NCBI RefSeq assembly: GCF_000699445.3
Contig: NC_067200.1
Location: 16,870,510-16,934,509 of the forward strand
Direction: 5' to 3'
DNA from: Schistosoma haematobium
Lineage: Eukaryota > Platyhelminthes > Trematoda > Strigeidida > Schistosomatidae
DNA length: 64,000 nt
The notes under the pieces are model-generated. The model worked only from the letters and a program-made list of their open reading frames with translations. It did no database searches and had not been told where the DNA came from. The number at the start of each line of letters is the position of its first letter. The stretch's first letter is position 1. Of this stretch, positions 11,156-22,546 are shown piece by piece. Position numbers and translations under genes: made by a program.

Positions 11156-13093
11156 GAGTTTGGTTTTTACAATCACAGTGATCATTAATCTGTGAAACAA
11201 ATGTTAATTTAGTTTTGAAACCAAATACAAAAAATTATTATGTCTGGTAACTTATGCAATAAAGAATCTCTTATATGATACTTTTAACTAGAAAAAAAAA
11301 TGGCACACATTGTTATCTTTCAAGAGTCAAACAGTGTAAAATTCAAACATTTTTGAAATGAAATGAATTACTTGGATCTTGCCAGTGCAAAACACTAGTC
11401 TTTAAGTATATTGTACTCGATTTTGTAACATTGAAATGCAGACAGATTTAAAATGAATTGAACATGAGCTCATTTAGTTTTTAATCAGTAGGTTGGTAAT
11501 TTAAACATTCTATGGTATGCCTTATTATACACTCGTTACAAACAGACATTGAACATTTTCAGTTATGCAACTCTATGCTCAATTTACTGATGATGTGGAC
11601 ACTTCATACTGAAACTCTGACATTTGAGTTGTACACGGTCAGCTTATTGGACAAGTTTGAAGTCCTTATAGGATCTAAACCATTGTTGACATGATAACTG
11701 GCACTAATAAAGAGGTCGATTTGCATTACTAGGTTTCACTGATAGAACCAGATGAAAACAATTTAAAAGACTCTTTTCCACAAAACTCTTGGTCTCCTTT
11801 ATTATTGGTAGTTCGTCGTCTATTAGTTCATATATTCATGTGCTAAACATTTTATGAACTGTATTTGGATTATCGAATTCCTTTACTAATCGCTTAAATC
11901 ATAACTTGACTTGGACTGAAAGCTAACATTATTTATCTCGTTACAAGCAATCTCCTTGTTTTCTTTAAAAAGTATTGAAGTCTGCTAAGGCAGAGTCATA
12001 TAACATATTTGTTATGATGACCAAACAACAGCTTATGACAGTTCCCTCCCTGATGGCAGTAACTAAATTTACGTAAGAAACGATGAAGACAGTAGTATAT
12101 TACTCTTCCACAGTGTGAAGTCACTATTTGCATCAATTTCAGTGATTTTCAGGCAGACAACAGAACACAATTATATTCCTTCTTAAGCAACTAGACTGAT
12201 ATATTTGTTACGAAAAACTTCTAATAAATGTCTATATTGTTTGTAATACAGGTACAAGTATGAGCTAAGTAAACCGCCATCTGAAGTGGCAATCAAAGGT
12301 TATACGAGTTCGAATAAATTTCCGTTACCTCAACAGATATCCCCGGGTGAATGTCTGTGACAGTCCCAAGCAGATTTTGATTACTTATTGAGGGCTTAAA
12401 GAATTACAGAAATCGTGAAAGTAGTACTGAAATTGCATAGAGAATGAAGATGATAGAAATTAGTGCGAACATTAGGTTCATATCAGAGGCCACAGTTTGA
12501 AAAGACCATGTGTCACATATTGAAGATATCCTTCGGATTCAGCCACATCAGTAAACCCTTCAAAAAACAATATTATAAAATTGATCAGCTTACATCCATC
12601 AATTAGTAATCGTAGACCATGTAGCTAGTGCCAGATAAATTACTGACATTCACAGTCCAGAAAAAAGGTGAATATTGGGGAGATTATTAAATTTTATATT
12701 GTTTCTCAAAAAATAGTAACCAATAGCTTCCTTTATAGAACTATTTATTTTAATATTTTTAAAAATACAAAAATCACCGTGGTGTAAATGCTACTCAACA
12801 GGATCACTGACTACTCTGTTGAGTAATGTGATCAGTAATATGTGATGGAGCACCTATCTCTTCTGGCCCACAGATTTTATTCTATTAGTTCCTTCCAATT
12901 ACCCTCATCTTCTTTACTTTTCTTCAATAGTGACGTCAGCTAACTCAGTGAATTAACACTTTAAACCAAACAGTGTGGTTTACTTTCCAGTATTTATCAA
13001 TGAAGTGAATTTGAAAAATACTATCGACATCAGCCATGTGTGTTGCAACGTTAAATTTACTTAGTGATATTATTTTATGGACAAAATGTTATT
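11156..13093. other. Intergenic stretch, no gene or repeat recognised
   Basis: AT-rich, with only short frames. A somewhat less AT-rich patch at 12250-12370 has no recognisable protein or RNA signature. Confidence 0.4.
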
Positions 13094-13352
13094 ATCAGAA
13101 AGGGGTTTTGTGGCAATTTTAGTAATTTATTAGTTGAATTCATGAGTCAATTAAAGTTAGACCACCATGGAAAACGTGAAGGCATTGGACGGCCGTTTCG
13201 TCCTAGTATGGGACTCCTCAACAGTACGATACACGATCACGCCCGGCGGGATTCGAGCCCAGGACGTATCGGCTAGCGGTTTAGCTTCAATTGACCCATG
13301 AATTCAACTAATAAATTACTAAATTCTCCACAAAAACCTCTTCTGATAATAA
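13094..13352 (-). mobile_element. Antisense SINE fragment inside a foldback (copy b)
   Basis: On the minus strand this is the tRNA-like B-box and hammerhead end of the same SINE family. The hammerhead region is degraded: the core reads TTGAGGA (13221-13215), so invariant C3 is T, and the stem I strands no longer match. The outer edges, GAAAGGGGTTTTGTGG at 13097-13112 and CCACAAAAACCTCTTCTGAT at 13329-13348, are inverted repeats of each other, as are GAATTCATGAGTCAA and TTGACCCATGAATTC. The whole block could therefore fold into a long hairpin. Confidence 0.6.
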
Positions 13353-13394
13353 TCATCATATGCTCGCAAGTGACTGGCTTCAAGAGGTATTTAC

Positions 13395-13716
13395 TGGGGT
13401 TCTGGTGAGAAGCAGTGACCAGTGGAGTTCAACCTGGTCTGTTGTGAGTTGGTAACTGACTGAAGACAATGGTGGACGGCAACTCAATTTTGCGGATTAG
13501 TTGAAGTTAGACATTAACACCATTGGATGCCGGCTCAGTGGTCTAGAGGTTAAGCGTTCGCGCGCACTACCGATAGGTCTTGAGTTCGAATCTCTCGGGG
13601 CAGGATCGTGGATGAGCGCTGCTGAGTAGTCCCACAGTAGGACGAAACGGTCGTCTATTGCTCCCAGGTTTTCTATGGTGGTCTAGCTTCAAATGACTCA
13701 TGAATTCAACTATCAA
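13395..13716 (+). mobile_element. tRNA-derived SINE with degraded hammerhead (copy c)
   Basis: A full-length member: leader GTGACCAGTGGAGTTCAACC, tRNA-like head GGCTCAGTGGTCTAGAGG, a good B-box GAGTTCGAATC, the hammerhead region 13616-13661, and an end at TGACTCATGAATTCAACTA. The hammerhead core reads CTGAGTA (13622-13628), so G8, a catalytic base, is T. Stem I (GCGCTG/TATTGC) has a mismatch. It is predicted to be inactive. Confidence 0.75.
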
Positions 13717-14044
13717 ATTGCAAAATGTTATATTAATTATTACTGGCGTAACAATATGTTATATTTTCAAATTTTATTAAGAATTTGCATCGAATAAAAT
13801 ATCAGGTAGTTTCAGCTATGGCCACTTGACAAAAATATTCAATTAATTCCACCTGACGTGACCACAAATATAGCTGTTAATTTAAATATGAGTTATCAAA
13901 TATAGTTGTAACCTCTGTTGCTTCTTCAATGCTCCAGTTAATAATGTTTCAAATGAACATTCATAATAGTTTATTAATAACAACTATCACTTTGCTACTG
14001 GCTTGTTGTGTTAACGTCGCTTATTACTTATATTTGAAAAAAAA

Positions 14045-14145
14045 TACGACTAACTACTTCGTTAAGGGCGCAGTCTTACCGCTTTTACATGTCAGTCAGG
14101 AACCAATGCAATTCCTCAATACTGTTGCTTATACTTGATAATGGG
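14045..14145 (-). repeat. Dispersed repeat shared with 21030-21140
   Basis: Read on the minus strand, CAGTATTGAGGAATTGCA and ACATGTAAAAGCGGTAAGAC closely match the plus strand just right of the LTR-like repeat at 20695. Both copies end near AACGAAGT. It is probably part of a longer mobile element; no coding capacity was recognised. Confidence 0.55.
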
Positions 14146-14589
14146 AACCTTTGTAATTACTACGAAGCGAACTAAGAACACTAAGACTGGTACAAGTGGA
14201 AATTTATTCACCTTGAAAACATGACACCGATGACTCTGATCGAAAATACACTCACTGATATTATATTGAATGGTACACGTATTTTGATTATTAATTAGAA
14301 TAAAATCACGTATATGAACAATACCCAGAGTTATAACAAAATCACATACTACATATCATGCTAAATATAATTTGATATAAGAATAATCTATCTTGAATAA
14401 ACATCAAACTTAAATGAATTAATGTTATACTAAATAAAACAATATACAAGACAAAGCAAATACTCTGCAGATTTATCCCGTCATATCATAGTTGATCCTC
14501 TAGCACAGAATGACAGACTTCGTAGGTGTGAAAATTTTTTCTATATTATTGTCAAAAAACAATAGGAAGTCAGGCATTTTGATTAATTT

Positions 14590-14880
14590 TTATAATTTAG
14601 CAATGCAGGAACTTCTAGTTACGACATCCGTAGCTCCTTGCCACTAGTGAAACGAACTTATTCTAAATCATCTCTCTATATGAACTACTTTACCTGTAAA
14701 TTTTCTAAACTCTGGAATAATCTACCACAATCTATCCGTACGATAAAATCGCTCCTATTATTTGTTCACTGCATTGATGCATACTGCTTCTCTGAAAATG
14801 CACTGAATTTTCTAGCAACTGTAAGTGTATCTCATTCCACAAATGATATTATAGAAACTTTAAGTGTTTAGCCATTATTA
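14590..14880 (+). mobile_element. CR1-like retrotransposon C-terminal fragment
   Basis: The open frame at 14638-14871 reads LVKRTYSKSSLYMNYFTCKF then SKLWNNLPQSIRTIKSL, the conserved end of CR1/SR1-type reverse-transcriptase ORFs (an RT..Y..SF..R...LWN.LP.SIR pattern). The rest of the ORF is absent, so this is a 5'-truncated dead copy. Confidence 0.65.
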
Positions 14881-16003
14881 TTAGTGAATTTACGAAGTAA
14901 AACCACCTACCTGTTGTCACTTTATGTTAACACTGTCCTAGCAACTTTAACTAATTCTAATAATATCTAACATCAACAGTATGTCACTGTATCACATTAC
15001 ATGTACATTTTGGTAGACCTGATTGACATATTTTAGTAATTACTGCTTTGTTGTTCCGTGCTATCTGTTTTCGTTTTAATCTCTTCAGTTGTAGATAATC
15101 ATCATGAATTCCATCTGGCACAGAAAATGACCTTAATTACACCGTTCATAAACCAACAGGCTGTCCACTTAAGAAAAATTAAAAGTTCCATGCTGATACG
15201 TTGGATCGTTGTAATACATGTACTACCGAAACAATTACTGAACCAGTATACTTAAAACTATCTTCTATCACACGTTTGTTCTCTAAATTTAATGTTACTA
15301 TTTATATCAAATTGATCATGCCTGTAAACTGGCGTGAATTCTGTAATTATTATTTTCAGAATACATGTATATTACAACCAATTAAGGAGGAGACCAGCTA
15401 AAAGATCAAGAGTAATTTAACCGTAAGTTTGTATCGGACAGAACTTAATTACTATCTGGATATTATTCAATCTGCCATAACCGAATTTCAACTGATAATA
15501 CAAATTTCTGTCAGTTTTACAGAGAAGCCTAGCCCACGCATTAAAGTTCCCATCTATAAACACAATTTCTGTTGAATGGGCTTGATTCGAGTGGCTCCTT
15601 TATCATTTATGGCGGACATGCAGTTGATAAAAAGATATTGTCCCGCTATATATTTAAAACTTTGACTGAGTCTTTCATTATAACATCGCCTCAAAGTGTA
15701 TACAGCCGAAAATTGTTGCTTTGCTTCTAGCACTTAGTTTGATACTGACACTCATGAAATCAGAAGTCGGTGACACATAGTCTGTAGACAGATTAGTTTG
15801 AAACATAATTTCCAAACCGAAAATAATTAAAGGTACCTCACTATAATTTTGAATCCAGAGGTTTTGAATTGTTCATTAATCACTAAAAAGAACTGTCAGT
15901 CATACCCAGAAATTCCTATTGCCCGGTATATATTAGGGTGTAATTTCATAATCTCTGTATCAGATAACGCATTTACCGATAGTTATCAGAAATACCGGTT
16001 TAA
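14881..16003. other. Unique spacer left of the tandem array
   Basis: No gene recognised. It is the unique left flank of the 16.5-kb duplication: the bases just before 16004 (CCGGTTTA) differ from those before the second and third copies (GTCCGTTTT). Confidence 0.5.
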
Positions 16004-16848
16004 GGTGATATCGTGATTTCTTCAAACCTAACAATATCAAACATTATATCAGGAACCAAGAGCTGTAAGTAGCTTAGTATTCCTCGTACCGATCTAATTC
16101 ATCCATTAAAAGCACTGATGTACAATGAAATTATGGACTGAGAAATACCGAAAGTGCCAAGCTTTTAGACGACCGAACAGAAATCAATTAACGCGATTGT
16201 GTATTTTCTTCAGTGAAGTAGACGACGCGTGTTACAGATGTCAAGTAAGCACGTGACGAAGGCAGAAGGAATAAATATTACAAAGTGTGTGGGTAACCAA
16301 AACAAGATAAAATAACAGTCTGTGAGGTCACTGATTGTCATTCTGATTCACGTAAGGAAATGTAGTGATTCAAGATATAGCTTTTGAGATTTGTTTCCGA
16401 AGACTATAGTTGGTCAATCAAAATGGTACAGATCCACAAACGCTTATTTCGTAGATTTTCAGTCGCATTGACTATCTATCCTCTCTTGCCTTGTACCCTT
16501 TGGCGAACAATCATGTGTCTCAATGGAACAAAAAGTTGACATCAAAAAGTAGGGTTATAAGTTTGCATCTAGTTCTATCAAACATCAGTCGTTTATTGAT
16601 GCTAACACAATAATCAGATTTGACTGGTAGTCTGTCTTGTAGAATGTTTTCAAATTTTCAGGTAGTATGGAAGTCTCATTTCTGTTATTGTACTGAGTAG
16701 TAATTTTATGTAGTGAGAATACCATCGACCGTAAACTGTCAGTAGTTGAGTGACGCTGTTTGAAGTGAAGGGAACAAAGTAGCGAAATTACATTTTACAC
16801 TCATTGCAATTCATATTCAATCTTACTTCCATTCTTAAATTAATCTAA

Positions 16849-17173
16849 TGTTTACCCAGTATAATATTTGCTTTATTTTCAATGTAATATTTCAATCAGT
16901 TCAACACTGATTTATTTTTCTATGGTGTTTCTACAACATGACATATTGTCTGTATCAAATTAACGTGAACTATGGTCAGCATGACGTGCAACTTGCAACG
17001 TACAATTTCCTTATGATTTCATATATGTGACTTCATTCTAATTAATAATCGAGTGGGTATACAAATCAATATATAAATGAGTGTATTTTCTACTAGAGTG
17101 GTCGGTGTCGTGTTTTTGATGTGAATAAATCTTCATTTGTACCAGCAGTCTATTGTGTTTTTACTTCGTGTCA
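16849..17173 (+). mobile_element. LTR-like repeat L1, unit 1 (solo-LTR candidate)
   Basis: A 325-bp block running TGTTTACCC...CGTGTCA. It has a TATA-like ATATATAAAT near 17070 and AATAAA at 17124-17129, about 55 bp apart, the layout expected of U3-R-U5. Near-matching 5-bp flanks (TCTAA before, TGTAA after) may be a decayed target duplication. A second copy in the same orientation lies at 20695. Confidence 0.55.
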
Positions 17174-19485
17174 TGTAAATTGTAGTGGTAGTAGTACAAA
17201 TGATAAACGAAGCGTACATAACATTTCTTAACATGTCAATAAGAAAACATCTAGTTTTAAGGCAGGTGGAGCTAATGATATAGTGTCATACAGCCTGAAA
17301 TAGCTTTAACGTGACCTTGATACTATAAATCACTTATATAAAAGCTGGAATTAGGTTTTTGTTTCCAAACTGTTCCTATAATTTTAAAACTAGGAACAAT
17401 GCATTTGGAATTTAACCAAACTTGGAAGATAGATAAACTAGTTTATCGAACGGTAGTTTTATCGTTTCACAATCCCCTTTCCTAAAGTAATTACAAGATA
17501 GTCTGAAATTTATATTTGAACAAACTATTAGTGTGATGTTATCTATTCTATTGAAGCATTAGAAGGTAGACTTCTTTATTCGACTGACAGACAACAGATA
17601 TTTTTATGTCCGATCTACGTTAGGAGCTAATAACACCTGAAGACCACGAAGTGCTGAACAGCTGTTCTGTCTAAACAACAACGATGAGAATGTAACTTAC
17701 CAAGCACATTCTCGGTTTGGAGTCATACTTTTTAAGTGAGCATTGGTGATTCTACTTGACCACGTAAATCGAAGTAGATGGGAAGGGATTCTTCCAACTA
17801 TGATACTTACGATATGAAAATGTACTGATACAATTACAGTCAACACCAGGTTCAGGTTTTACAGTGAGGATGGTGCTTTACTATGGGATCAAATAAACCA
17901 ACTTTTTCTAACTTATGGATCTGTGACACATGACGGTTTTCTTATGTCAACTATGAGAGTTCACCCTACGCCCAATTCAGTTAACTTAACAAGTTATGGT
18001 CACAAAGCAGAGCGCTGATAACCGGTTTACTAATGAAAACTAAACAAGACATTGTTCAAATGAATGTCATACAGACAGAGATTTATTAAACTGATATCAA
18101 AACCACACATACATATCGTATCGGGAAATTCATTCTTACAAACCGACTAATTGATTACACGTATCTTACTTATAACAGCAAAGCAAAAAAACAATTATCA
18201 CAATAAAACCATTAAACATAGACAAGTTATAATAATTTGGAATCGTTACGAACAAAATTATTAGCCTAGGATGGACAGATAAGTCAGTAATAATAATAAT
18301 ATAGTTGATTCGAAAGGATAAAGAGGAAAATTTCACACACATGTGTATATATATACACTTGCAGTTATTCCTGTATCCAAAATAAAAGAATAACAAAGGT
18401 GTAAAGGAAGCAATAAATGCTTTCGATTTTGAAAATATACAATTATTCTTTGGAGGGAAGGGGTAGGAAAGAAGTAAATTAATGAGTTGGATTGGATCAT
18501 TCATTATTCAAGTAAATTAGTAAACTAAACTCAATGTTAAAAATATAACCCACCATATATTAAGTTAGAGTCAAGAATGCTTGAACAAGTCATCCGCAAC
18601 ACATGACGAATACAAACAACTACGTGAAATTTATGAGCTAATGTTCTTCTTCACCTTCTTCTTCTTATTATTATTATTATATAATTTGAAATACATTTCA
18701 GAAAACAGAAGAATTTTAATAAAACAAAAGGAATGAATCAGTGAACTGCATAATAAGTCGGTGAAAAGCCACATACACAACACAATCACCATAGGAATTA
18801 AGATTATGATATAAATTTACAAATCATAAATAGGAGAAATGAATGAAATTAAGTAAATGAAGGAATACAATTGAGAAGAGAAATACATTAAAGATAAGTG
18901 GAGATAATAAAAAATAATCTATCATTAATGGGAGAGAGAAAAAAACACAAAAATGCTTTGTTTAAAACACCCTGAGTTATGGCGATGCTTGTTGGTTGGT
19001 TGTATTGATATATTTACAATACAGATTATTTGTAAATGCAATACTTCGAGTATGTTAGTTAATTAAATAAAATGCAAAATTAATCACAATCACAATAGAT
19101 ATTTCAATAATTAAATAGACATTTCACATTTCAATGCCTCAATGTTTGATTTTGACAATAATAATAATCATCATCATTAATGTGAAATGAAATTGTTCTT
19201 ATTATCATCTCTATTAAATGCATTATAAATGAATAATACAACTATATTTAAATAAATTAAAATGGGGAATAATTCATCCGGTAATTATTTGAACAACATT
19301 AAACATAAATTTCCATTTTTCTTTTGTTTTTTAAAAAATAAAGTAAAGATGAGCAAAAAAAAAAAGAATAATAATCTGATTACATTCAGGTAGATAGTTT
19401 CAATAATTCATCAATCAATAACATGGAAATAAACTGCACAACCAAACAAGAACTAAAAACTAAATTCAATCAAATACTTGTTCAA
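17174..19485 (-). other. Downstream region of kinase exon, unit 1
   Basis: Noncoding sequence 3' of the kinase stop codon on the minus strand, presumably 3' UTR then spacer. It is very AT-rich, with TTA/AAT runs. The 112-codon minus-strand frame at 18166-18504 is low complexity and lacks homology I recognise; its end shifts between units through an A-run (118 codons in unit 3), so I do not call it a gene. AATAAA occurs on the minus strand at 18087-18082. Confidence 0.45.
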
Positions 19486-20187
19486 TTAATGAGTACTTTG
19501 GCGCAGTAATTTATCTCTTGATAATAGACGTCCACTACAACATTTCGATATAGCGGAATGAGTACCGTCGATATTGATCGACGTTGTGCTAGATGAACTT
19601 GTTGTGTCAAGTGGTATTGATTTGGCTGGTTGATGTAGACTAATATCATTATTATTAACAGTTGTGATGGAAGCACTAAAACCAGTTAATGCTGAATTAG
19701 CATGTTTATAATTAGTATCAGATGTGACAAAATAATCTTCAAAAAATTCAAATAGAACTGAGAATGTAGGACGTTTTTCTGGACAGCTATCCCATATCCG
19801 TAATAACATATCATATATTGGTTGTGGACAATTCACTGGACGTGGCATACGATAACCAGTACTAACTTGATGCAATGTCTCTGTGTTATTCATTGATGGA
19901 TAAGGAACTTGGCCTAGTGTAATTAATTCATAAATAACAATACCAAATGACCAGACATCTGATTTTATTGTAAAACGACCCATTAATGCAGCCTCTGGTG
20001 CTGTCCATTTAATTGGGAATTTTGTACTTTTCTGAGCCATATATGTAGAGTAGTGATCTTCCACCATACGAGCTAAACCAAAATCAGCTACTTTAACACA
20101 ATTATTTTCTCCAACTAAAATATTACGTGCGGCTAAATCACGATGAATATAGTGCTCTTTTTCCAAATAAGCCATTCCATTAGCAAT
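19486..20187 (-). CDS. Src-family kinase terminal exon, unit 1, intact frame
   Basis: A 702-nt exon opening in phase 0 after the acceptor TAATAG at 20188 and ending at a stop at 19488-19486. It encodes most of the kinase C-lobe: catalytic loop [11 protein letters not shown], activation loop with Tyr in [24 protein letters not shown] and PEKRPTF. The tail is EDYF...TNYKHANS, whose Tyr matches the inhibitory C-terminal Tyr position of Src-family kinases. About 60 Ser/Thr-rich residues follow, more than usual. HRDLAARN rather than HRDLRAAN, and the tail, resemble the FRK/Src42A branch. The upstream exons are 34 kb away, past two further copies, so expression is uncertain. Confidence 0.85.
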   Translation of the reverse strand: MANGMAYLEKEHYIHRDLAARNILVGENNCVKVADFGLARMVEDHYSTYMAQKSTKFPIKWTAPEAALMGRFTIKSDVWSFGIVIYELITLGQVPYPSMNNTETLHQVSTGYRMPRPVNCPQPIYDMLLRIWDSCPEKRPTFSVLFEFFEDYFVTSDTNYKHANSALTGFSASITTVNNNDISLHQPAKSIPLDTTSSSSTTSINIDGTHSAISKCCSGRLLSRDKLLRQSTH

Positions 20188-20267
20188 CTATTATGATAAA
20201 GAATAAAGACAAAACAGAAAACAGATTAGGTAATTAGAAATGCATAGTAAATTGATCCACACACGGA

Positions 20268-20682
20268 ATCATCAGCACTGGAGGATTGGTGTCTGATAAA
20301 ATCTCAGCACACATTCGAAAAGCCAGATAGATTTACGCCAACTCTCGATACTTGTGACGCAAGTTAGACAACCGTCTACCAACCAGTTCCTGAGTATAGT
20401 GTGCAGAATTCCTCACTGTATTACTCTATGCCTGTGAAACTAACTAAGGTAGTAAAGGTTGTGAGCACACTGCGACATTTTAATTATACTTACATTCAAA
20501 GCGCTCTTCCTGAATATTGGGATAATGGAGTAGGTGATTACGAGATTAGACGCAAGGTACTGGGTAAATATGGTACATCAACTGACAATGTAGTGAATAT
20601 TGATTGACTGAGGAACATGAGTTGAGTATCCCCAAATACCGTCCATCTGGACAGGCGGTGTTTGCAGCTGTAGTCATAAGTT
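20268..20682 (+). mobile_element. RTE-like fragment in kinase intron, unit 1
   Basis: Plus-strand decayed C-terminal part of an [25 protein letters not shown] near the start, LLYACE-like LYYSMPV, and [19 protein letters not shown] (20547-20606), equivalent to the block before RLRWLGHVLR. It is copied with the exon wherever the exon was copied (36801-37215, 53340-53754, and in the truncated copies 30579-30993 and 47122-47536). The open 68-codon frame at 20401-20607 is this relic, not a gene. Confidence 0.65.
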
Positions 20683-20694
20683 TTTAATTCAATA

Positions 20695-21018
20695 TGTTTA
20701 CCCAGTATAATATTTGCTTTATTTTCAATGTAATATTTCAATCAGTTCAACACTGATTTATTTTTCTATGGTGTTTCTACAACATGACATATTGTCTGTA
20801 TCAAATTAACGTGAACTATGGTCAGCATGACGTGCAACTTGCAACGTACAATTTCCTTATGATTTCATATATGTGACTTCATTCTAATTAATAATCGAAT
20901 GGGTATACAAATCAATATATAAATGAGTGTATTTTCTACTAGAGTGGTCGGTGTCGTGTTTTTGATGTGAATAAATCTCCATTTGTACCAGCAGTCTATT
21001 GTGTTTTTACTTCGTATC
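20695..21018 (+). mobile_element. LTR-like repeat L2, unit 1
   Basis: Nearly identical to L1 at 16849 and in the same orientation, inserted in the kinase-derived intron just right of the RTE relic. The truncated exon copies at 30357 and 46900 lack it, so it arrived after that exon was copied or was lost from it. The end of this repeat is where unit 3 leaves the array. Confidence 0.55.
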
Positions 21019-21209
21019 GTAGGAGTTGTAGTGGTTCCATTTCCAAGTTTGAGCTACAGTATTGAGGAACTGCAATGGTTCTCGACTGATATGTAAAAGC
21101 GGTAAGACTTCCCTCCCTCCCCAACGAAGTCGATATATGTCTGACCTCAGTGACTGCCCAGATATAATAGTTTATATTTTAGTTACTACACTGCTGACGG
21201 AGACAGTTC

Positions 21210-21614
21210 TTAGGCTAAAATAACAAAATGCTTACATAGAAATTGTTTTCCAACATGAAAAATGAATAAACCAGGTGGAAACATATTCATAGTTGGGTGT
21301 ACAATAATAAAAGATATGTATTTTTGGGATATTAGGAAAATATTATAAAGTATCTTACCCATGTATTTCATTTCGGAGCTTCGAAATTTGAAGGCATTAA
21401 CTGATGCTGATGGATTTATTTTGGGAGCAAGTTCTGACCAAACAATCAAATAATTTATTGGAAGTACTACTGAACCAATAATATGATATGAATTCCCATA
21501 GTATTTGCTTCCATAGTATGCTAATATTCTAATGAGTATGGAGAGCATGTACACTACATCTTTGAAATAGATTCCTTTAGATGAACCATCTGTATTCACC
21601 AACTTTAGTGACAC
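21210..21614 (-). other. Open reading stretch with a splice-donor-like end, unit 1
   Basis: A 134-codon minus-strand frame. Around codon 87 (KYMG) it meets ATG-GGTAAGAT, a good donor, so the credible part would be 21614-21355. That part has two hydrophobic runs (VVYMLSILIRILAYYG and HIIGSVVLPINYLIVW) and no family I recognise. It could be an orphan exon of a membrane protein brought in with the duplicated segment, or chance. An identical frame is at 37743-38147 in unit 2. Confidence 0.25.
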
Positions 21615-22546
21615 TTAATCTGACATTTCGGTTGTACATTTTAATCATTCTGAACCAGTATAACTATCATTGAGATCTGCATCAGGTAAACGTATTGATT
21701 TTTCATGCTGTTCATGACACTGACAATCAATATTTTTGAAGAAGTTTAAGTATCCACTCTGCTATCCAAAACCAAATTATATTGTTAACCACTTGTCTAG
21801 TCAGAAATTCAACAATGCAAGCACATTATATTGAGATTTTAAGTAGTTGTAGGTAGTTGACAGGAAAATCTAGGATTCTGGTTATTTGGCACTACATTAG
21901 ACTTTTGTGGAATCAGTGTAAAGTATGGAGAGACCAAAAATCTCGTTTTGAAGGAATAACACCAACAACAAAAAAATAGGCAAAGTTAATGTACAGAACA
22001 AGAACCTTTCTCCATAATTTCTACGTGATCAAGTGAGCCTGTGAATTAGGAAACAAATCAAATCAATTGAATTACGTCCCGACATTATTATTTATAATTT
22101 CAAGTAATAAACCTAAAGTAGAAAATGCTTATAATCAATGAAATTTAATGTAATTAGTCCTTTTGATAAATCTGTATAGTATAATAAGAAGACGAATATT
22201 CTCAGAACAATGTAATAATGTTCGAAACGTATTGCGCTAACACATTGCATACTTCTTATTAATCTAATGTAAGTTCAAATCAATGAAAATGTTATCTTTA
22301 ATCATCATTCGATATGTTATCTTCATGATCAGATAAATTGACCAATGATATAAGTCGATACATGTTTTGGCAATATGTCTATCACACAATTTAAACCAAT
22401 CTACTTTAAGAAAGGTGTGAGGCGTGATTTGTAATCATATGACCTTGAAACAATGAGTTTGGCTGATTGAAAAGGAATAAAGTGATGCTAGTATATTATG
22501 TTGTGTCAGGTATAAAGTCACGTTGTTTATCCGTTAATTCTGGCTC
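21615..22546. other. Upstream region of SLC10-type gene, unit 1
   Basis: AT-rich noncoding sequence before the first coding exon. No upstream exon or clear core promoter could be recognised. Confidence 0.4.

Noticed and set aside
13540..13600. Possible tRNA gene
   Set aside because: A-box and B-box are present, but the acceptor stem cannot be formed and the sequence continues into a SINE hammerhead.
18166..18504. 112-codon minus-strand frame in the kinase downstream region
   Set aside because: Low-complexity AT-rich sequence. Its C-terminus changes with an A-run in unit 3, and no family is recognised.
19482..19676. 64-codon minus-strand frame overlapping the kinase tail
   Set aside because: An alternative frame inside the kinase coding exon.
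20401..20607. 68-codon plus-strand frame repeated five times
   Set aside because: A relic of an RTE C-terminus, copied with the kinase exon; not a conserved small gene.
16849..21018. A full-length LTR retrotransposon between the two direct LTR-like repeats
   Set aside because: The interior is kinase exon, intron and an RTE relic; no gag or pol is present.
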